Below are positions 11,984-21,533 of a stretch of 64,000 nt of DNA, in pieces (position 1 is the first letter of the stretch; every line of letters starts with the position of its first letter). Position numbers and translations under genes: made by a program. Under the pieces are notes generated by a model that saw nothing but the letters and a program-made list of their open reading frames with translations, did no database searches and was not told where the DNA came from. The DNA lies in contig NW_026251426.1 of assembly GCF_025118155.1 (NCBI RefSeq), forward strand, positions 1 through 64,000. The letters run 5' to 3'. This DNA is from Cokeromyces recurvatus. Its lineage: Eukaryota > Mucoromycota > Mucoromycetes > Mucorales > Mucoraceae.

Positions 11984-14096
11984 ATGTCTCAAAAGATTGG
12001 TACGTTGAAATATAGTTAAAAAATATAGTCAACTAATTTTTTATAGCTATCCTTTCTGTTTACGACAAAACCGGCTTGGTTGATTTTGCTAAGGAACTTC
12101 ATGCTTTAAACATTCGTTTACTCGGTTCTGGTGGAACTGCTAGACTTGTTCGTGAAGCAGGCATTCCTATCGAGTAAGTTCAATAAAATCTTTAGATGGC
12201 TAAGTTGCCTTAGAGTTGTTACTGATATTATTTAGGGATGTATCTGTAATCACTAAAGCTCCTGAGATGTTAGGTGGTCGTGTTAAGACCTTGCATCCTG
12301 CTGTTCACGGTGGTACGCTAACTAACAATATAAAAAATTTTATTGATTTGTAAAAATTGATTTATTTTTAGGTATTTTGGCACGCAATATTGAAAGTGAT
12401 GAAAGAGATCTTGCAGAACAACATATTGAAAAGATCGACATTGTTGTTTGTAACCTCTATCCTTTTAAAGAAACCATCGCTAAACCAGATGTCACTATCC
12501 CTCAAGCTGTAGAAGAAATTGATATTGGTATATATATATATACATATAACATATGCTATTTTTGTTACATTGTTTGATTAATGGTGTATAAGAATAGGTG
12601 GTGTTACTTTATTACGTGCTGCTGCCAAGAATCACGCCCGTGTATCTATCCTCTCTGACCCTAATGATTATTCTAAAGTTATCAACGAGCTTAAGGATGG
12701 TGAAATTACACAAGAGACCCGTAATATGCTTGCCTTAAAGGCTTTTAACCATACAGCCGACTATGATACTGCAATCTCTGATTACTTCCGTCATCAATAT
12801 GCCCAAAATATCGCTATGATGCCTCTTCGTTATGGCGCCAATCCTCATCAAGCTCCTGCCCAAATTTTCGTAAAAGAAGGTAGATTACCTGTTGAAGTTT
12901 TAAGCGGTTCTCCTGGTTATATTAACTTTTTGGATGCACTCAATTCATGGGCTCTTGTCAAAGAATTGAAGGAAGCTACTAAGATGGCTGCTGCTGCTTC
13001 CTTCAAACACGTTTCACCTGCTGGTGCTGCTATCGGAACCCCACTCACTGACATTGAGAAAAAAGTATATCAAGTAGATGACTTAAAGATACCTTTAACC
13101 CCTCTGGCTAACGCCTATGCACGTGCTCGTGGTGCTGATCGTATGTCATCCTTTGGGGACTTTATTGCTCTTTCTGATAAAGTGGATGTTGCTACTGCAA
13201 AGATTATTTCCCGTGAAGTCTCAGATGGTGTCATTGCTCCAGCCTTTGAGCCTGAAGCCCTTGAGATCCTCAAAGCAAAAAAAAATGGCAAATATTGTGT
13301 TCTAAAAATGGATCCCACCTATGAGCCCGAGCCTCAAGAAATTCGTCAGGTATATGGTCTTTACTTAGAACAAAAACGTAATGATTACAAGATTGATGCA
13401 TCTCTTTTCAAGAACATTGTCACCATGAATAAGGAATTGCCTGAAGATGCATTGAGGGATTTGATTGTGGCTACCATTGCACTCAAATATACACAATCAA
13501 ATTCTGTTTGCTATGCAAAGAATGGCATGGTCATTGGTCTTGGTGCTGGTCAACAATCCCGTATTCATTGTACTCGTCTTGCTGGTGACAAAGCTGATAA
13601 TTGGTAATAATATAATATAAAATGCCCTTTTTTTTTTCTTTCTAAATAGCTATTTATAGGTGGTTACGTCATCACCCTAAAGTATTAGCTTTTGATTTCA
13701 AGAAGGGTATAAAACGCGCTGATAAGTCCAATGCTATCGATCTTTACGTTACTAATCAAATTGGAGAAGTAAGTATTTGTAGATATTGCTAACTACATAT
13801 ACTAACTGGTAGTTTATTAGGGTGTAGAACGTGAGGCATGGGAGGCTAACTTTAATACAATTCCAGAAGCCTTGACAGCTGATGAACGTAAGGAATGGAT
13901 GAGTCAATTAAAAGATACCGTTGTTTCATCTGATGCCTTTTTCCCCTTCTCTGATAACATTTACCGTGCTCATCGTTCTGGTGTTAAATATATTGCTGCT
14001 CCCTCTGGCTCAGTTCAAGATCAAGTTGTAATTGATGCTGCTAATGCTAATAATATGGTGCTTGTACATACTACCTTACGTCTTTTCCATCACTAA
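11984..14096 (+). CDS. ade16: Bifunctional AICAR transformylase / IMP cyclohydrolase
   Basis: Seven exons: 11984-11999, 12047-12173, 12236-12312, 12372-12527, 12598-13603, 13660-13768, 13821-14096; 588 aa, near the usual ~590. It catalyses the last two steps of purine synthesis in the cytosol. The MGS-like cyclohydrolase half ([36 protein letters not shown]) is followed by the transformylase half with [10 protein letters not shown] (Lys-His of the active site), [34 protein letters not shown] and the WLRHHPKVL block. Frame and phase are consistent across all junctions. No sign of disruption. Confidence 0.97.
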
Positions 14097-14192
14097 GCAT
14101 TTTTAAATTGTGATACATAAATAAATTTATAATTTGCCTAAAAAAAGAATCCATTTTAAATGAGCGATGTTTATTATTATAAACCCACGCGG

Positions 14193-14194
<2 letters not shown>

Positions 14195-14242
<48 letters not shown>
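14195..14242 (+). repeat. Poly-T tract, 48 bases
   Basis: An uninterrupted T run lies 34 bp before the calcineurin B start codon, in its promoter or 5' UTR. Similar tracts occur at 11280-11328, 32215-32249 (in an intron) and 37142-37177. Confidence 0.9.
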
Positions 14243-14245
<3 letters not shown>

Positions 14246-14275
14246 TTTTTTATTATTATTACATTGAAAATAAAG

Positions 14276-14954
14276 ATGGGACAAACTGGATCACAATTAG
14301 AAGACATGGTTAATTCTTCAAACTGTAAATAATTTTTAATATATAAATATTTATATTATATTCATATTCAAAAGTACTTATTTATTCTCATGAAAAAAAA
14401 AGTCTCTGCAGAGGAAATTCAACGTCTTTACAAACGTTTTATGAAATTGGATAAAGATAATTCAGGCTCCATTGATAAGGATGAATTTCTTTCTATTCCT
14501 CAAATAGCTAATAATCCATTAGCATCACGTATGATTGCTATTTTCGATGAAGATGGAGGAGGTGATGTTGATTTTCATGAATTTATTAAAGGTCTAAGTG
14601 CTTTTAGTGCCCGTGGTAACAAAAGAGAAAAGCTTGAATGTAAATGAAGTTTTATTTTTATACTAGAACAATTCAACAACAATTCTTATTCATGTGTTTA
14701 CCAATTTTCTTCTTATAGTTGCATTTAAAGTCTATGATATGGATAGGGATGGGTTTATTTCGAATGGTGAATTGTTTCTTGTTCTAAAGATGATGGTAGG
14801 GAATAATTTGAAAGATAATCAGTTACAACAAATTGTAGATAAAACAATAATGGAAGCTGACAAAGACGGTGATGGGAAAATCAGTTTTGATGAATTTTTG
14901 GTGATGGTTGAAAATACAAACATAGCAAAGCAAATGACACTTGAAAGCTTTTAA
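14276..14954 (+). CDS. cnb1: Calcineurin regulatory subunit B
   Basis: Three exons: 14276-14324, 14403-14639, 14719-14954; 173 aa, the normal family length. The start MGQTGSQ has Gly2 for N-myristoylation. Four EF-hands are visible: [48 protein letters not shown]; loop 2 has the Gly-rich variant usual for CNB. It binds the calcineurin A phosphatase and confers Ca2+ sensitivity; in Mucorales this pathway controls the yeast-hypha switch (established knowledge). The start exon was chosen because it restores the conserved N-terminus and the FSAEEI junction. Confidence 0.96.
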
Positions 14955-14975
14955 AAATGTATATATGAAATTTTA

Positions 14976-15614
14976 TTATTTACAATTATTATGATATTCT
15001 AATAAAGCCCTTTCTACATTGCCGTCATCATCATAGACGAGCACTCCTTGTTTCCATGACCCATATTTTAATCCAATTTCTTTGTTCTTTTCATATTCTC
15101 GTGCAATGTCATCGGCATTCCCCTTCCAGTCCCGATATAATTGAAGATTCTGTCGTCCAATTAATCGAATACACTTGACACGTAAATCATTGGTAGACTA
15201 TAATAAGTATTAGTACTTTATTCAGCGTAAATATATATCTCATACCCATCTCGGTAAAAGATCTTTTGATATTTCTCCAAAATGGCCAATACCGTATTTT
15301 TCAATTCCCTGTATAAGCAGCCCCCTTTCAACTTCTGTCCATTTACGCTCTTCTTGTTTAACACCTTTTGGAGGACGAAAATAACTAATGACATGTGTTA
15401 GTAAGCATATTATAATATTATCATATGCTTACTCTTGATTTAAAGTGCCATCTGGAAAGATCATGTTTTTTGTAATTTCAAAATCAGGACGAACACAGAA
15501 TTTAAGACGAAACTGTTTTACCCATTCTTGTTTTTCTTTCGTCAATCTATCTGCTTGATCTAATTCCTCCTCAAATTCCATAGGGTCAGTCTTTTGTTCT
15601 GCTTTTTCACACAT
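14976..15614 (-). CDS. Small SANT/Myb-like domain protein
   Basis: Three exons (transcribed order): 15433-15614, 15246-15384, 14976-15197; 180 aa. The first exon is acidic and charged. The centre has a Myb/SANT-like helical unit (KWTEVERGLLIQGIEKYG..F..ISKDLLPRW), followed by a conserved RLIGRQNLQLYRDWKG and KYGSWKQGVLVYDDDG. This looks like a conserved fungal nuclear protein but I cannot name it. It converges tail-to-tail with calcineurin B, with stop codons 21 bp apart. A ~28-A run lies just upstream (15637-15664). Confidence 0.8.
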
Positions 15615-15631
15615 TGCTGATCTTTAAACGC

Positions 15632-15666
<35 letters not shown>

Positions 15667-15859
15667 GAAATAATTAAAAAGCAAAAGTAAAATGTGAAAA
15701 TTAAAAATTTACGTGTTTAAAATTTACGTGACGACGTATTTCTTTTTATTCAAAAATAATGTACTATTATATTTATCATTAGTAAGTGCATAGCAAGAAT
15801 GTCATGCAAAAGGGGTATATATAGGCGTGTATTTATAAATGTATACATGTATAAATAAT

Positions 15860-16234
15860 TCATTCCTTCATTGTCTGTCTAATCTTATATTGATTGGGAT
15901 AGTTTTTGGTATTCTCAATATGAATACGAACAGAGTCATCGTAAGCAGACCACATGTGACCAATAAGTGCAATGTCACCGTTGTATTTATTCACATTCTG
16001 TAAACGAAATATTTAGCAAATGTTTTATACTGAATTAAGTATTTACCTCAAGTTTATTGTTAAGCTCAGTCATTGATTGATTAAGCTTGTTCTATATTAA
16101 TAAATTATATAATTAAAACCTTGTTTATATATATATATATTTATAAGCATGTATATAAAACTGTTGGAATTTACAATATTTGCAACAATTCTTGCTAGTA
16201 AAAAGCTCTGTTGCTGTTCATGTGGATTTTCCAT
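15860..16234 (-). CDS. dad4: DASH complex subunit Dad4
   Basis: Three exons (transcribed order): 16175-16234, 16047-16091, 15860-15997; 80 aa. The start MENPHEQQQ..LLARIVANI is the hallmark Dad4 N-terminus, followed by NKLNQSMTELNNKLE and an IALIGHMWSAYDDSV block. Dad4 is part of the ring-forming DASH/Dam1 complex that couples kinetochores to spindle microtubules in fungi. No ORF of this gene exceeds 60 codons in one exon, so it is easy to miss. Phase fits at both introns. Confidence 0.9.
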
Positions 16235-16601
16235 TTGCCCGATCAGTCAAAAACGGATAATAATAATAAAAAAAAAGTAAAAAAAAAAAAAATAAAAAAA
16301 TAAACCGAGCAAATTCACAAATTTTTTTCTGCTAATTTTAATAGTAAAAGTATACAGCTATTTTAATGATTTAACTGCGGCCAAAAATAGCTAAAAAGTA
16401 TGAATCTAAGATAGCTTTTAGGTACAATAGTACGATTAAACTAAAGAATTTTATTTTAAAATTAAAAAATGACCATTGAGCACATTGCATTGCATTTATA
16501 TGCTGTTTTGTCCTTGTAAGATCGCTATGGAAAAAAAAGGAAAGAAAAACCCTTTTGGGATAAAAGGGAAAATGTTGAAGTGTATGTATAAGTGATGATA
16601 A

Positions 16602-16997
16602 TTAATTATCAGAAAATCGTTGTTGTATTGAAAGAAGATGATGGTCAGAGGGTTCAGGGATTTGGGAGTGAGCTAGATAGTCCATCTCAAGCAGAATTGC
16701 ACATATGGAAGGCCAGCGTATGAGCCAGTCATCAATTGATTTTCTCACTTTCTTAGTAAGGAATGTTGATGGTAATAGGTTCAAGGGACAAGAGGGTGAA
16801 TTTTCAATAGATTTGGGGCATCTGAAGGCGGTTATGCATATGCAAACAAGAAAAACTATGTGAGCGTGTGAAGAGTTCATTTGGATGGAAGGGGCAGGCT
16901 TGGAGTTTACCAAAAGGTAACCAAAAGTCTCAAATACAGCGCTTACGGTCTCAATTGACGTAAAAATTAAAACCAAATAGCGGATTTTTGAAGTCAA
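16602..16997 (-). pseudogene. LINE C-terminal fragment 1
   Basis: This reading frame aligns with the C-terminal end of the longer LINE relic at 19030-19900: SSHAHIVFLVCICI matches RSHAIWCLHMH, and IRWPSICAILLEMDYLAHSQIP matches IRWPAMCRILFELDYIHHGKLP. The His/Cys pattern resembles the zinc-binding tail of non-LTR retrotransposons. Upstream reverse transcriptase is missing (5' truncation). Confidence 0.65.
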
Positions 16998-17008
16998 TTA
17001 GCGTTTCC

Positions 17009-17570
17009 TTTTTTTTTCAAATATAACTTTTAACATGAGTAACAACATTTACTTTTTAACAGAAGATGGTGTGGAAGCTATGGAATACATTATAGACGAT
17101 GGTAATGAATTCAATTTGGAGGATTTAACAAACTTAAGCAAGTATAAAGAGTCAAATCTGACTCCAATTGAGCTTGATCCTGAGGACAAAAACTTGAAGA
17201 ATAACATATTAGTTATTAATGAGAGAGTAGAAAAGGCAAAAGCTGCTAAATTGCGTGCGAAGAGTAGCTACGCCGCCTATACAGTCGACCAGAAAACATT
17301 GTTCCTGTATAATATAAAGATCAATTTTTTTTTTTGTCAGGTTGTCATTTATACATAAATAAATATTTATTGAAATAAATAGTTAGTTGTAATATCGTTT
17401 TATCATTATATTATTTAATTATAAGAGTGAAATAAAAGAATAAAGTTTCTATATCATAGCCGACAATTATTTCCGAGAAGTGTCAATTTGACTTGGCCTT
17501 GTACGATAAAGTAGTTTTTTTTTTTTTTTTTGAAAACGATAATCATTCGTAAAAACTTAATTTAGGAAGA
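17009..17570 (+). repeat. ~550-bp unit, left inverted copy
   Basis: From the T run and CAAATATAACTTTTAACATGAG to CTTAATTTAGGAAGAA, this matches the inverse of 24541-25088 base for base apart from homopolymer lengths, as far as I can compare. Homology stops in A/T homopolymers at both edges. It contains the 107-codon ORF at 17035-17358 and ~200 bp of 3' sequence. Confidence 0.88.
17035..17358 (+). CDS. 107-aa ORF, transposase N-terminus-like
   Basis: Encodes an acidic N-terminus (FLTEDGVEAMEYIIDDGNE) and then a basic ARxK-rich stretch with SSYAAYTVDQKTLFLYNIKI. The last part resembles the helix that begins the helix-turn-helix in transposon proteins also seen at 20802-21169 (KAYKHYKDAVKEKLFYFVEEKG). 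Here it stops before the recognition helix and runs into non-coding sequence, so it is a truncated product or relic. An identical protein is encoded at 24748-25071 on the other strand. The family assignment is inference. Confidence 0.45.
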   Translation: MSNNIYFLTEDGVEAMEYIIDDGNEFNLEDLTNLSKYKESNLTPIELDPEDKNLKNNILVINERVEKAKAAKLRAKSSYAAYTVDQKTLFLYNIKINFFFCQVVIYT

Positions 17571-17632
17571 AGAAAAAAAAGAAAAAAAAAAAAGAAAACT
17601 ATATGTTAACAGCATTCGGCAATCGATGTAAA

Positions 17633-17959
17633 CTAGTATTCTTGATATTTCAATTTACTACACGTGTCTATAACCGATTCTAATTGCACGTAATCCTCAT
17701 CCTGTAACTCGTAACTAAGCGACTGTAAAAAACTGCTAGCTTTGACAGAGGTACTCCGCATAAACTCTGCTACGCATGCAGCTGTTCTAGACAGCATCCC
17801 CTCTTACATATCAGGTTTAGCAAGTGAGAAGTCGGCTACAAAATTTAATGGTGGAGCTATCTTGCTTCTTGCACTGTGGGGATTTAAAACAAAGTATTGT
17901 ACTTTGTCTTTCAAGCAAGCTTCCAAGCACAGTTTAGAAATCTTCGACAATATGATCAA
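17633..17959 (-). pseudogene. Relic of a transposon-like gene, one internal stop
   Basis: A minus-strand frame encodes LEACLKDKVQYFVLNPHSAR, APPLNFVADFSLAKPD, then an in-frame TAA at 17804-17806, then EGMLSRTAACVAEFMRSTSVK, SLSYELQDEDYVQLE, and ends at TAG 17633-17635. The protein-like composition on both sides of one stop suggests a recently dead gene. I do not recognise the family. Weaker coding-like stretches on the same strand lie at about 18290-18500 (e.g. RMICFMTAFDNTLSESIVGAF), perhaps further exons. Confidence 0.5.
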
Positions 17960-19025
17960 TCAAAGTATCAGATAGATACTTTAATTTATCTACGCATGCG
18001 AGAAAATTATTTCTATATGACAACGTAAAAAAACGTAACATAGAGAATAGAAATGAGGACAGAAGAAAAAGATAAGTTAGCTGTTAAAAATTCGTTTTTC
18101 GTATAAAAACTTTGCACACATATGAGTGATGAGGAGAAGCGTGACATGCAGAAGACAAAATTGCTTTTTCTATTGTCGTGTAATAACAGGCAATCAGTCA
18201 GATTTTCAAATCAAAGCAATAAATAATCCTAGCTACGTGTTAATTTGTGGTTACCTGAGGAATCCTTGAAATGTCAATAGTAAGCAATTATTCGGTGTTC
18301 GCTATTCTACCGCAACTACGCTACTCACATAGTCTTCACGGCCACTTAACACAAAATGCGCCAACTATGCTTTCACTAAGGGTGTTATCAAAGGCGGTCA
18401 TGAAACATATCATGCGCAACTATATATTTGTTAGATATGCTGCCTTAAATAACTCTTACAGTTTGCCTACGGCCCTCCAAAAGATTCCTACGTTACGATA
18501 GAAACATGAACAATGTTAAAATTGCTTGTAATTCTAGAGAAAAAAGAATAAGAAGTGGCAATTCAATAATAGAAAAAAAAATACGCGTAGATACCCCATG
18601 TACCAAGAATTCCAAAAAAAAAAAGACTGATTAAGGATGTTCCTGTTACGAGTTTTAGAAAATAGACTGATATTTAATAAATATCGTTGAGACGCACAAA
18701 AAAAAAGGTACACTTTGTTCATCAGCTGAACGACACAAAAAAAAAAAGATTTGTTTTAGTCTAAAGACTAAAAAAAAAGGCCATATTTTTATACTAATTT
18801 AGTTAGGGGTAAAAGGGGGGTGACTCTCTCTTTTTTCTTACGATTAAGAATTATTTTATTTATAACAAAAATTTTTATAACAAAAATTTAAACAACCCAT
18901 GTGAGCATATAATACTGGCGTATTGGAGTGCCCGGGTCAGTTCGAGAAAGGATAAAAGTGTACTAAAAAACCTTTTGATAGGCAAAAGAGTAAAAAAGAA
19001 AGAGAAGGGAAGAGGAAAAGCAAGA
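17960..19025. other. Relic-rich spacer, no intact gene
   Basis: Contains possible decayed minus-strand coding pieces (about 18290-18500) and several short poly(A) runs. Nothing intact was found. Confidence 0.5.
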
Positions 19026-19029
19026 TATA

Positions 19030-19900
19030 TCAATAAATACTAGATTCAGAGTTACGTAACCAGTTTACAAGTTTTGTACCAAAGGGGGCAGTTTCTGGAG
19101 GAAGTTTGCCATGATGAATATAGTCAAGTTCAAAAAGTATACGGCACATAGCAGGCCAACGAATCGTCCAGACAGGAAAGTCAGATGAGTTGAAAGCTGA
19201 TGAGATTGATAGCATGTGTTTTTGTTTATTTGGCAGCTTATTCAAGAGGAAGGACAAAGGGTCGGGTTCGGTCAAAGGCATTTGTAATTGTCGATGCATA
19301 TGTAGGCACCATATAGCATGAGATCTTGTGAACAAGGCATTAGGGTGATAGATGCACGGTTTAGGGACACTACCAGGTAACTAACCTGGGCGCCAGCAGA
19401 CTATTCGGCTACGTTCTATATTTGACATAGGCAACCAGAGGATAGGATCGATACCTAGGGTAGGACGGCAGGCAGACAAGAGAACGGCATTCTTACTGTT
19501 TTGTCGATCACTAAGATTATCTTTCAGGTATGCTTTACAGATACCAGCAAAAGCACGAGGATCATAAGTATTATCGTCAAAAAAAGCAGTATACCGTTGC
19601 CAGATAGGTGTTTTCGAAAGCTTATACCATTGAGAATGGCTTGAAGAGGGGCGTATATGTGGTAAAAACTTGGAGACAAGAGCATCGTCTGGAGAGTGGA
19701 TAGACCGAAGCAAGAATTTAGCTTGCAGGAGGTGAATACGTTCCTTCATTGTGGGCAGGTTGACCAAGTGCAGCATAACTTCAGTTGAGGACCGAGTACT
19801 ACCGCCAAAAATTTTTCGGATACTTTGTGCTTGACATGCTTCTAATTTTGTGATTTGAGTAACAGAGACCGAGTTAATAGCGAGGCCATATTCAAGCTGA
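19030..19900 (-). pseudogene. LINE (non-LTR) C-terminal fragment 2
   Basis: Reads from about 19900 to 19030 with one in-frame TAG near 19380. It includes the post-RT region YGLAINSVSVTQITKLE..QSIRKIFGG, CRPTLGIDPILWLP, IVCWRPG, then C-IYH..RSHAIWCLHMH (Cys/His zinc motif) and IRWPAMCRILFELDY. This is the C-terminal quarter of a LINE ORF2; the RT and endonuclease parts are missing. Sequence upstream of 19900 is unrelated and A-rich, as expected for 5' truncation. Confidence 0.7.
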
Positions 19901-20082
19901 GTGTGATGGAACGTAAAGAGAAAATAAAAGAGAAAGAAAAGAAGAGAGAAAGGGAACAAAAGGAAGTATAGTTTGAGACTGTTTTTATTCAATTAAAAAT
20001 AAAAAAAAAGAATTGAAAGTTAAAGAAAAAGTTAAAGATTATTTTATGTCTACACAACTGCTTGTATTTATATTAATGAATC

Positions 20083-20801
20083 CTGAATCAAAGAAATAAA
20101 AATAACCGTCAAAGAACATGAGTCATGAAACAGTGTTAATATTCGGATATACATCTTGTTGATTCAAGAGACTGATCTATGGATTATCTATTGGGTGTTA
20201 TAATGATCTGATTAAGTTTTGAATAAAACATTTATTGTTTAATCTGAGTATATGTTCCTGATATCTTTTATGTTTTATTTTATTGAATCAAAGACGACCT
20301 GAATCCTTTATCAAGCTTATAAAAATAAATATGTAGAAATGATACGATGTCTTATAATTGATACATCTAGACAATTGGATGTCATCAAGTTTTATATTAT
20401 TTACAAAATGTTCTATATAGAGCTTTATTTCATATTCAGGCTTATAGTCTATCCTGTTGTCGTTTAGGTAAGTTTAAGGATTAAATATAAACAAAAGAAG
20501 TAAAAGAGAAATAAAATAAAATGAAGACAGAAGAAGTACGTTGAAACTTGTCAATAAGTTTATCAAGAATTAAGTTCAATACAAGTATTGTTATGTTATG
20601 AGTTCAGTTATACAATATAAGGGTTAATAAACTAAATATGTCTATAGACAGAATTATTGTACAAGTGCACTATATATTCTATTATGACTATTTATCTTAT
20701 TGAATTAAGTTATAAATCTTACAACCATGACATATTCTTTATTATGTAATTCATCTATTATAATATTACTTATGCTTATATCCAGAGCTTGTTCTATAAC
20801 A
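20083..20801 (+). repeat. Repeat family B, copy 2, split by an LTR
   Basis: Shares with copy 3 GAACATGAGTCATGAAACAG, CGGATATACATCTTGTT and the end GCTTGTTCTATAACA. It is interrupted at 20455-20732 by LTR family A; the uninterrupted sequence in copy 3 shows the empty site. The upstream part GAATCCTGAATCAAAGAAAT is also shared with copy 1. Confidence 0.8.
20455..20732 (+). repeat. Solo LTR family A, short copy, nested in repeat B
   Basis: TGTTGTCGTTTAGG...ACCATGACA, 278 bp. Flanks are TATCC (20450-20454) and TATTC (20733-20737), a 5-bp TSD with one later change. The sequence matches the two ends of the 2464-3063 LTR and lacks its middle ~320 bp. Confidence 0.85.
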
Positions 20802-21169
20802 CTCCTGAGGAGCTTTGTTGTTCTTAGCTACCCAGCCTGCGTTGTGCGAACATTGATATTAAGAGACATTGCAGCAGCACGAACGCTCGTTCCTTTTTCT
20901 TCAACAAAATAAAAGAGCTTCTCTTTCACAGCATCCTTATAGTGTTTGTATGCTTTCGTTCCCTTATTCGTTTGCTTTTTGTCGTTTGGTAATGTTTTAG
21001 TTTTCGTTTTTATTTCTTTCTCGGGAGGCTTCAACTCTGTATAACGGTCGTAATTAGTTACGCTTTCGACTGGATACATCTCGTTATCAACCTCCATTTG
21101 AAGCTCTATCACTTCGTTTCCTTCCATGTCATGCTGATTTCCTAAACCGTCTTCAAAAATAATGTTCAT
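20802..21169 (-). pseudogene. Transposase N-terminal fragment with helix-turn-helix
   Basis: Starts at 21169 with MNIIFEDGLGNQHDMEGNEV, an acidic segment, a Lys/Thr-rich linker, then YKHYKDAVKEKLFYFVEEKG-TSVRAAAMSLNINVRTTQ, a good helix-turn-helix. A one-base shift near 20830 turns the expected GWVAKNNKAPQE continuation into a stop. Coding is then cut by the end of repeat B at 20801. It is probably the first exon of a transposon gene. A relative is at 17035-17358. Confidence 0.65.
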
Positions 21170-21533
21170 CTCCTGAAATATCGTAAAGAAAGAGAGTTAG
21201 AAAAATACGCTAATTTTTTTCAATTATGTACGCTATTTTTTTTTTTTTTTTTTTTTTGAAAAAATGCGCGAATAATTTTTCCATTTGGTGTAATACATGC
21301 AATTATAGTAAAATTTTGGTGAAGTTAAACTTTCTTTGCATAAATGAATAAATCAGTCATGTGCCTAGCCTATTTTTTTTTGCTTGAAAATTTGTTTTTT
21401 TAAAGTTTAAATCACCAAATGGAGTGGGTTCCTATTTATTTTAAAATTTTACTTGGGAATATTTTAAGTGCTTTTTTTCTCTTTTTTTAATCAGAGATTT
21501 CCGCTATCCATTCTCCCTTTCATTATTAAAGAA

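Noticed and set aside
18271..18501. Plus-strand 76-codon ORF
   Set aside because: Overlaps better coding-like sequence on the minus strand and has no context or splice support.
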